Shown: piece after piece, positions 7,392 through 11,997 of the stretch
Position numbering within the stretch: the stretch's first letter is position 1
Layout: each line of letters begins with the position of its first letter
From: CAYHIN01 sp964356705
GTDB lineage: Bacteria > Patescibacteriota > Microgenomatia > CAZETR01 > Amesbacteraceae
Length of the DNA: 11,997 nucleotides
Direction of reading: 5' to 3'
Assembly: GCA_964356705.1 (NCBI GenBank)
Contig: CAYHIN010000025.1
Location: forward strand, 1-11,997
Notes under the pieces: generated by a model
Databases searched by the model: none
Seen by the model: the letters and a program-made list of their open reading frames with translations, nothing else
What the model was told of the DNA's origin: nothing
Made by a program: the position numbers and the translations under genes

Positions 7392-7622
7392 ATGGGAATT
7401 GATATAAAACGATTTGAAAATTTTTCAATAGTAGCCGGAGGAGCTTTCCAATTTGGACAAGCCCAACCAAAACATCCAGGTACTTATGCAGTGATTGTTG
7501 AGCCCTCAGGACTAAAAATTTACACTCAGGCGGTAGAATTCATGCTCGAAAATGGAGCAGACCCAACATTATTGCTCGAGACGATTCTATTGGCTTCGAA
7601 GCAGGGAAAGGAAAGTTCTTAG
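7392..7622 (+). CDS. 76-aa hypothetical protein
   Basis: I do not recognise this small soluble-looking protein. It has a Gly/Gln-rich start (VAGGAFQFGQAQPKHPG), a short strand-rich stretch (TYAVIVEPSGLKIYTQA), and a helical C-terminal half (VEFMLENGADPTLLLETILLASKQG). There is no signal peptide, membrane segment or cysteine pattern. It starts 16 nt after the dnaE stop on the same strand, without a Shine-Dalgarno sequence, and is followed by a 122-nt gap before rplS. The balanced composition and lack of competing frames favour a real gene. Whether it is tied functionally to dnaE cannot be told. Confidence 0.6.
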   Translation: MGIDIKRFENFSIVAGGAFQFGQAQPKHPGTYAVIVEPSGLKIYTQAVEFMLENGADPTLLLETILLASKQGKESS

Positions 7623-7709
7623 CAACTTGACCAAGAATGGACGATTGTTGGCTTCTACGCGCTGGGAAACGCATTAGGTGGTTGGCACATAATTGAACTT
7701 CTGGGTGAA

Positions 7710-7738
7710 TTGTGAAATAGGCGCAAGTGAGTTAAAAT
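7710..7738 (+). promoter_or_regulatory. Candidate leaderless promoter of rplS
   Basis: TTGTGA (7710-7715, 4 of 6) and TAAAAT (7733-7738, 5 of 6) are spaced by 17 nt. Six nt separate the -10 from the ATG at 7745, so the expected start of transcription falls on the A of the start codon. The first bases of the -10 also form an in-frame TAA, so the coding region cannot extend further upstream. The rest of the 7623-7744 gap holds nothing else I can support. Confidence 0.45.
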
Positions 7739-7744
7739 AGCCTC

Positions 7745-8068
7745 ATGACCAATATCGCAGTTGTCAAAGATACTACTTTCCACGTAGGAGACCTCATAAA
7801 AGTCCATTACCGCATTCTCGAGGGTGAAAAAGAGCGTATCCAGATCTTCGAGGGTCTGGTCATCGGTATCCGCGGCCGGGATGTAAACAAGACTATGACA
7901 GTGCGCAAGATCGCAGCCGGCGGCATCGGAGTCGAGCGTATTTACCCCCTTTCCTCTCCTTGGATTGCCAAGATCGAAGTCAAAAAGACCGGTCACGTTA
8001 GGCGTGCCAAGCTCAAGTACGTGAGAACCAAGTCAACTAGACAAGTTGCCAGTATCACCCAGGGCTAA
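7745..8068 (+). CDS. rplS: 50S ribosomal protein L19 (bL19), short N-terminus
   Basis: The 107-aa product matches bL19, which lies near the 30S-50S interface. Recognisable blocks are VGDLIKVHYRILEGEKERIQIFEG (14-37 in two overlapping stretches), TVRKIAAGGIGVERIYPLSSP (52-72) and KIEVKKTGHVRRAKLKYVR (76-94). Most bL19 proteins carry about 10 more N-terminal residues forming a helix; here the chain starts at the equivalent of the DFRPGD strand. The start is constrained because an in-frame TAA lies at 7733-7735, four codons before the ATG. The usual trmD/rimM/rpsP neighbours are absent. There is no Shine-Dalgarno sequence; a promoter placed for leaderless transcription precedes it. The C-terminal tail (KSTRQVASITQG) is unremarkable. 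Confidence 0.95.
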   Translation: MTNIAVVKDTTFHVGDLIKVHYRILEGEKERIQIFEGLVIGIRGRDVNKTMTVRKIAAGGIGVERIYPLSSPWIAKIEVKKTGHVRRAKLKYVRTKSTRQVASITQG

Positions 8069-8073
8069 TACTT

Positions 8074-8079
8074 TATAAT
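8074..8079 (+). promoter_or_regulatory. Consensus -10 (TATAAT) ahead of the glycosyltransferase gene
   Basis: A perfect TATAAT lies just after the rplS stop. Transcription would begin near 8086, at the left edge of the repeat hairpin at 8083-8146. No good -35 is found at 16-18 nt; TTGCCA at 8046-8051 is 5 of 6 but 22 nt away. The surrounding 12 nt (8066-8077) are also identical to 9362-9373. Confidence 0.35.
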
Positions 8080-8082
8080 CAT

Positions 8083-8146
8083 GTCATCCTGAGGCGCACC
8101 GAAGGATCCAGGCTTCTTCTGGATTCTTCACTTCGTTCAGAATGAC
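8083..8146. repeat. Inverted pair of palindromic repeats forming a large hairpin
   Basis: The left unit (8083-8109) starts GTCATCCTGAGG and ends GAAGGATCC. The right unit (8121-8146) is an inverted copy ending GTTCAGAATGAC. Together they form outer pairs 8083-8087/8142-8146 and 8089-8092/8137-8140. After an internal loop there is an 11-bp inner stem (8101-8111 with 8119-8129, one G-T pair) and a 7-nt loop. The hairpin ends 2 nt before the glycosyltransferase ATG and fills the rplS-glycosyltransferase gap. No T-run follows, so it is not a standard terminator. Confidence 0.85.
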
Positions 8147-8148
8147 TG

Positions 8149-9828
8149 ATGAGACTTAAATTTTTCACTTTAACCGTAATTCTTCTCGTAGCTTTTACTC
8201 TTCGTTTTTACGATCTAGCCCAGATCCCAAATGGTCTTCATTGGGACGAGCAGGACACGGGTTACCAAGCTTTATCCCTCTTTCAGACCGGCTGTGACTA
8301 TCACGGCAATCCCATGCCTCTTTTCCCCCACTCCTTTGCCGACTATCGCACTCCAGTATTTATCTATTCCGCAGTCCCCATTATCGCCAAGCTGGGATTA
8401 TCTGCCTTATCAGTCCGCCTCCCGGCCCTCATCTGGGGCATGCTGGGAGTAGCCACACTGTTCGTCCTGGCCTCCAGAATGTTTAGAAGTTCGATATTAG
8501 GATTTAGTGCTTCGGGGCTTTTGGCTCTTTCTCATTGGCATCTGCAGTATTCAAAGAAGAGCGTGGAAACTATTTCTCTCTCCACACTCTTCATGGTAGG
8601 CCTAGCCTGTTTTTACAAGGGTCTCAAACGACCGGCCTGGCTAATCTTGTCAGGTCTTTTCTTTGGGTTAGCATCAGCTGCATACAGTCCCGGCAAGCTC
8701 TTTGTCCCCATGTTCTTATTTGTATTATTTTTGACCAACTTTTCATATCTCAAGAACCACCTCAAGCATTTTCTATTGGCCTCCTTGGCTTTCCTGGTCA
8801 TCTTCATCCCCGTCTTTACAGACGGCATTTTTGGCAAATCCGGCACCCGTTTCAGTCACGTCTCCGTTTTTACCGATCCTACGACTGCAGCTACTGTGGA
8901 TTCAAGGCGTCTTGAATCCATTCTTTCATCCGGCATCGACCGGGTGGTGGGTCTTTCTCCCCGGCTAGTGGACAAGATTTTGATCAACAAGCCAGAGCAG
9001 ATCGGAAGCAAGGTAATCGCAAATTACATGACCACCCTAGGCACGGAATACCTGTTTCTAAAAGGGGACACTGAGCCCAGGCATTCACCGAGCAAAGACA
9101 GCATCGGCATGCTCCAGCTCATCGACATCCTCCCCTTCGTTCTTGGCATCGTTGTCATTCTGAGCGGAGCGCGAGCGCAGTCGAAGAATCTAGCCCTAAT
9201 TTTATTTTGGCTCCTTCTCGCTCCCATCCCCTCTGCCCTCACTCGCGACGGCGGGGGACACGCCGCTCGCACCTTTATCATGCTCCCAGCTCTGATTATG
9301 ATCATCACCCTCGGCCACAAATACATCTTCTCAAAATCCAGGATACTTTATACGTTATACCTAATACTTTATACATTCAGTACCTTCTTCGTTTACGGAT
9401 ATTACTTCACCATGTATCGCACCGAGTCGGCCAAGCCGTATCAGTGGGGCTTCGATTGGGCCATCCAAAAAGCAGTAGCAGCCTCCCCAAAGTATGACCA
9501 TGTATATGTAGACGGCGGCCGCGACACTCTCCTCATGGCCTATTTATTTAACGCCCAAAAAGACCCTGCCACATTTCAAAAGATTCTTCCTCTCCAAGAC
9601 GAGGAGATCTTTCCCGATGCTAGAGCGCTTCGTTTTGGCAACATTTATTTCCTGGCTCCCGGTACCAGACGTTGGACTGATATATTGGGCAGCGCCCGTT
9701 TTGAGGGCAATAATCTGGTTATAGCCTCCGGCGACCAGCCTCTGATCACAGATCAGATCAAGGCCAAGTCCGAGACTCTCTACTACCCCGGCACCGTCTT
9801 CTCCGCCTTCCACATCTTTACAAAATGA
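8149..9828 (+). CDS. GT-C fold membrane glycosyltransferase (PMT/ArnT-like, GT39 type)
   Basis: This 559-aa polytopic protein starts with a membrane helix (about 4-20), then an outer loop with HWDEQDTGYQALSLF (31-45). Asp33-Glu34 fits the acidic catalytic motif of GT-C enzymes, which transfer sugars from polyprenyl-phosphate donors outside the membrane. The RTPVFIYSAVP segment (about residues 67-77) and multiple helices to about residue 430 fit the PMT/ArnT group, followed by a soluble C-terminal region to 559. The acceptor (protein, lipid or surface polymer) is unknown. The start is fixed: an in-frame TGA lies at 8143-8145, inside the upstream repeat, only two codons before the ATG. There is no Shine-Dalgarno sequence. 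The gene contains three repeat-like structures (8897-8920, 9154-9191, 9343-9374), all translated in frame. The stop is TGA. Confidence 0.85.
   Translation: MRLKFFTLTVILLVAFTLRFYDLAQIPNGLHWDEQDTGYQALSLFQTGCDYHGNPMPLFPHSFADYRTPVFIYSAVPIIAKLGLSALSVRLPALIWGMLGVATLFVLASRMFRSSILGFSASGLLALSHWHLQYSKKSVETISLSTLFMVGLACFYKGLKRPAWLILSGLFFGLASAAYSPGKLFVPMFLFVLFLTNFSYLKNHLKHFLLASLAFLVIFIPVFTDGIFGKSGTRFSHVSVFTDPTTAATVDSRRLESILSSGIDRVVGLSPRLVDKILINKPEQIGSKVIANYMTTLGTEYLFLKGDTEPRHSPSKDSIGMLQLIDILPFVLGIVVILSGARAQSKNLALILFWLLLAPIPSALTRDGGGHAARTFIMLPALIMIITLGHKYIFSKSRILYTLYLILYTFSTFFVYGYYFTMYRTESAKPYQWGFDWAIQKAVAASPKYDHVYVDGGRDTLLMAYLFNAQKDPATFQKILPLQDEEIFPDARALRFGNIYFLAPGTRRWTDILGSARFEGNNLVIASGDQPLITDQIKAKSETLYYPGTVFSAFHIFTK
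8897..8920. repeat. Perfect 10-bp inverted repeat inside the glycosyltransferase gene
   Basis: TGGATTCAAG (8897-8906) and CTTGAATCCA (8911-8920) are exact reverse complements around a 4-nt loop GCGT. The segment encodes VDSRRLES (residues 250-257) in a loop region. The GGATTC/GAATCC ends resemble those of the other palindromic repeat in this window, but the GTCAT ends are missing, so membership of that family is unproven. Confidence 0.6.
9154..9191 (+). repeat. Palindromic GTCATTCTGA...CGAAGAATCT repeat translated within the glycosyltransferase gene
   Basis: This 38-nt unit starts GTCATTCTGAGCGGAGCG and ends GCAGTCGAAGAATCT. The ends match the units at 2559-2585 and 8083-8146; the centre is longer and rich in GAGCG. 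It is read in frame as VILSGARAQSKNL (residues 336-348), placed between two predicted membrane helices, where a short loop tolerates extra residues. Confidence 0.8.
9343..9374 (+). repeat. Short tandem repeat ATACTTTATAC, two copies at 21-nt period
   Basis: ATACTTTATAC occurs at 9343-9353 and 9364-9374. The related GTTATACCT lies between, so the unit spacing is 21 nt (seven codons). It is translated as ILYTLYLILYT (residues 399-409) within a membrane helix. A 12-nt stretch (TAATACTTTATA) is also identical to 8066-8077, just after rplS. Confidence 0.6.
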
Positions 9829-9845
9829 CAGCTTGATGTTAGACT
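9817..9845 (+). promoter_or_regulatory. Candidate leaderless promoter of the 113-aa gene
   Basis: TTTACA (9817-9822, 5 of 6) and TAGACT (9840-9845, fits TANNNT, 4 of 6 to TATAAT) are spaced by 17 nt, and the ATG at 9853 is 7 nt further on. The predicted transcription start coincides with the start codon. The -35 overlaps the last codons of the glycosyltransferase gene. Confidence 0.4.
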
Positions 9846-9852
9846 ATAGGTC

Positions 9853-10194
9853 ATGAGAAAAGCACCTGAAAGTGATGAGTACACATTTGTTTGTGCAGAG
9901 GATGGTTCTTCTGCCGAAGGCGCGGGCGCAGTGGTTAAGTCATTGGGGTTTTCGAAAGTGAACGCCTTGGGTGTTAAAGCATCACTTGGTAGTCTGGATG
10001 GTGTAATGAAATTTGCGAGAGACGTGGCTGGTGCCAATACAGCAATAATTCCTGATCCCGCGACCGGAGCAAATCCGATAGAAAAAGACCCTGTGTTACA
10101 AGAGATTGTTGAATTTCAGTCCACAGAGGTTTTTGATACTCCAGATCAAGCATGGGCAAACGCAGTAGGGAAAACCAAACCCTTCTTTAAATAA
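9853..10194 (+). CDS. 113-aa hypothetical protein
   Basis: This is a small soluble-looking protein with no signal peptide or membrane segment. The start is fixed by an in-frame TAG at 9847-9849. Residues 11-38 (a strand ending in Cys14, then SSAEGAGAVVKSLGFSKV, then NALG) faintly recall the Cys-loop, helix and strand of rhodanese domains. However, the expected N-terminal half is absent and the loop CAEDGSS lacks the usual Arg, so I do not assign that function. The rest (VMKFARDVAGANTAIIPDP, then a Trp-containing C-terminal helix) is unrecognised. Its codon use looks less C-rich than that of its neighbours. It converges on the ABC gene with only 15 nt between stops and no visible terminator. 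Confidence 0.65.
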   Translation: MRKAPESDEYTFVCAEDGSSAEGAGAVVKSLGFSKVNALGVKASLGSLDGVMKFARDVAGANTAIIPDPATGANPIEKDPVLQEIVEFQSTEVFDTPDQAWANAVGKTKPFFK

Positions 10195-10209
10195 GAACCT
10201 CATTTTACG

Positions 10210-11958
10210 TTACTCCGCCAGGAAACCATTCTGCTGCATTTCCCACAGTTTTTTATACAATCCCCCGGGTTGCTTGATTAGCTTCTTGTGAGTCCCAGAC
10301 TCAGCAATAGTCCCTCGTTTTAGGACGATTATTCTGTCAGTTCGCATGACAGTAGACAAACGGTGAGCAATCACGATACTCGTTCTGGGGTTTGTCGGGT
10401 CCTTGGCCAGGTTCCAAAATGCGTCCTGAATGGCTCCTTCTGACTCCGAGTCCAGAGAAGAAGTAGCCTCGTCAAAGATGATTATCTTGGCTTTTTCTAG
10501 TAGCACTCGGGCAATCGCCAGTCTCTGTCTTTGTCCTCCCGACAGCTTTATCCCTCGCTCTCCCACTTTAGTCTCCAGACCATCAGGCAAGGATCTCACA
10601 AACCGTTCCAGCATGGAAGCTCTCAGCGCTTCCCACACTTCTTCCTCCGAGGCTTCTGGTTTGCCATATTTTATGTTGTAGCCGATGGTGTTGTTAAACA
10701 TGATAGGGTCTTGGGGGACAATCCCGATTAGACTTCTCAGGTAACTTTTTTTCATATTTTTTACATCCACTCCGTCTACTCGGATTTCTCCGAGCGTCGT
10801 GTCATACATGCGCATGAGTAGCTTTACTAGAGTAGTTTTTCCCGACCCAGATAGACCGACCAGAGCCACCGATTCTCCTGGCCTAATGTTGAGACTCAAG
10901 TTACGAAACACCCGAGCCCTGGAGTGATACGCAAAAGATACATCGTCTATGACTATCTCTCCTCTCAGACTATCTATAGTCAGTGGAGCTGCAGCATCGG
11001 CAACGGTGGATTTCTCCTCAAATATTTTAAACAGGTCCTGCAAATCGGTGTATCTTTTTGCAATTGAACGGATATTCATAAGCACGGCGATCAAGCGGGG
11101 AAATACCGTCACAGAAAATGAGGAGATCAAAACAAAGCTAGCCAAGTCTATTCGTCCAGATGTCAGATCCCATACAGCCACTAAGATGGTAGCCGTGATT
11201 GCCAGGTTTGCATAGTTTCCGATAGTCAGATCAAATAATCTGAAGGTATTAAAATATTCTTGTGCCGCACTATCCCAAGAACGCAGTGCCTTCAAAAATC
11301 TTCCTTGTTCAAACTCTTCCTTGGCAAAATATTTGACCGTGTCAAAGTTGATAAAATTATCGATCCGCATACCCGATATCCGGTCATCCCACTGGGTGAG
11401 TTCCTTTCTTTTTCCCATGTTGTATTTTATAAGCGGTCTCATGGTGATGGCCGATAATGTCAAGACAAACAGCGTGATCGCCACATATTTCGGATCCGTG
11501 CCCCAAAATGCATACAGCAAAAACCCAAATCCGATCAAGGTTCCAAACAGCTCTCTATTTATGATCTCAGTCAGGTTAAACATTGCATCTTCTCCTCTTT
11601 TGGTCAGAGAGATCAGTCTCCCGGAGCTCTTTTCAGCATGATAAGAAAAGTCCAGTTCATGGATTTTTTTCAGTGCATCCAGATTTACATCCACGAGTGT
11701 TCTCATGGCCGATCTGTCTCCTAGCATCTGCGAGATTATGTGAAAAAAAGTTCCAAATAGAAGCACTGTTCCCATCCATAGAACCAGGCGGATTGCCGTT
11801 TCATAGTCATTAGTTGTGACGGCTTGGACTATCCACTTCACAAAAAAGTTCTGCATGTTCTCGGCAGACCTAGCAATGACCAGCGTGACCATCCCGCCCA
11901 AAAACAAGGCCGGATGGCGAAAGAGATAGCCGTAAAACGTTCCAAAGGTTTTTCTCAT
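10210..11958 (-). CDS. ABC transporter, fused membrane and ATPase domains (half-transporter exporter)
   Basis: From ATG 11958 the product is 582 aa: a six-helix transmembrane domain (about 1-310) and an ATPase domain (about 335-582), the layout of homodimeric or heterodimeric exporters. The ATPase is complete: A-loop Tyr344, Walker A GLSGSGKTT (368-376), Q-loop Gln416, signature LSGGQ (472-476), Walker B IIIFDE (492-497), D-loop SSLD and H-loop His532. NFDTVKYFAKE (204-214) resembles the NxxTVKYF element of the ATM1/heavy-metal exporter subgroup, but it is not specific enough to name a substrate. An in-frame TTG at 11994 would add 12 residues, and the frame is open to the window edge, so the true start could be further right. 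ATG 11958 (MRKTFGTFYGYLF) gives the usual exporter N-terminus. The stop is TAA at 10212-10210. Confidence 0.93.
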   Translation of the reverse strand: MRKTFGTFYGYLFRHPALFLGGMVTLVIARSAENMQNFFVKWIVQAVTTNDYETAIRLVLWMGTVLLFGTFFHIISQMLGDRSAMRTLVDVNLDALKKIHELDFSYHAEKSSGRLISLTKRGEDAMFNLTEIINRELFGTLIGFGFLLYAFWGTDPKYVAITLFVLTLSAITMRPLIKYNMGKRKELTQWDDRISGMRIDNFINFDTVKYFAKEEFEQGRFLKALRSWDSAAQEYFNTFRLFDLTIGNYANLAITATILVAVWDLTSGRIDLASFVLISSFSVTVFPRLIAVLMNIRSIAKRYTDLQDLFKIFEEKSTVADAAAPLTIDSLRGEIVIDDVSFAYHSRARVFRNLSLNIRPGESVALVGLSGSGKTTLVKLLMRMYDTTLGEIRVDGVDVKNMKKSYLRSLIGIVPQDPIMFNNTIGYNIKYGKPEASEEEVWEALRASMLERFVRSLPDGLETKVGERGIKLSGGQRQRLAIARVLLEKAKIIIFDEATSSLDSESEGAIQDAFWNLAKDPTNPRTSIVIAHRLSTVMRTDRIIVLKRGTIAESGTHKKLIKQPGGLYKKLWEMQQNGFLAE

Positions 11959-11997
11959 TACATTAATATTGCCCCAATCCCGAAAAAAACTCAAACA

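Noticed and set aside
7655..7996. 113-codon minus-strand frame opposite rplS
   Set aside because: rplS on the plus strand is unmistakable, and the opposing frame has no recognisable features.
8083..8146. Intrinsic terminator after rplS
   Set aside because: The hairpin is strong, but no T-run follows it and the next gene's ATG is 2 nt away.
8535..8915. 126-codon plus-strand frame overlapping the glycosyltransferase gene
   Set aside because: It lies in an alternative frame of a well-supported membrane-protein gene and contains no motif.
2559..9191. CRISPR array made of the repeated palindromes
   Set aside because: The copies are scattered, variable in length and orientation, without regular spacers or cas genes.
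1..11997. Alternative genetic code (TGA as Gly or Trp)
   Set aside because: The MFS and glycosyltransferase genes both end in TGA at sensible positions, and no conserved frame is broken by internal TGA.

Overview
The window looks like chromosomal DNA of a small-genome bacterium, most likely a Candidate Phyla Radiation (Patescibacteria) member, possibly Microgenomates. This is inferred from compact versions of core proteins (GatB, L19), starts that mostly lack a Shine-Dalgarno sequence, tightly overlapping genes, a GT-C membrane glycosyltransferase, and a palindromic GTCAT(C/T)CTGA...GAAG(G/A)ATC repeat. No rRNA is present to settle the taxonomy. TGA ends the MFS and glycosyltransferase genes, so the TGA-recoded CPR lineages are unlikely.

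Positions 1-3422 (+) are a translation cluster with an insertion: the 3' part of gatA, an MFS transporter gene overlapping both neighbours, then gatB. GatA and GatB are subunits of the amidotransferase that makes Gln-tRNA(Gln) and/or Asn-tRNA(Asn). Positions 3423-3751 (-) hold two tandem tiny membrane-protein genes (66 and 41 aa), convergent with gatB and divergent from dnaE. Positions 3812-7375 (+) are full-length dnaE (replicative polymerase III alpha) with all PHP metal ligands apparently intact. They are followed by an unrecognised 76-aa gene and rplS (ribosomal protein L19). A repeat hairpin then leads directly into a 559-aa GT-C/PMT-like glycosyltransferase gene (8149-9828). A small gene of unknown function (9853-10194, +) converges on an ABC exporter gene (minus strand, 3' end at 10210) that runs to the right edge.

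Most of the gene content is ordinary housekeeping. The unusual material is in the DNA between and inside the genes. One family of palindromic repeat occurs four times: an in-frame 27-nt copy inside gatB, an inverted pair forming the entire 5' leader of the glycosyltransferase gene, and a copy translated within that same gene. Two other repeat-like structures also lie in the glycosyltransferase gene. Three genes (76-aa, rplS, 113-aa) each have a -35/17-nt/-10 promoter-like pair placed so that transcription would begin at or next to the ATG, suggesting leaderless mRNAs. I see no tRNA, rRNA, CRISPR, transposase, phage gene, intein or convincing intrinsic terminator, and no clear new multi-gene system.
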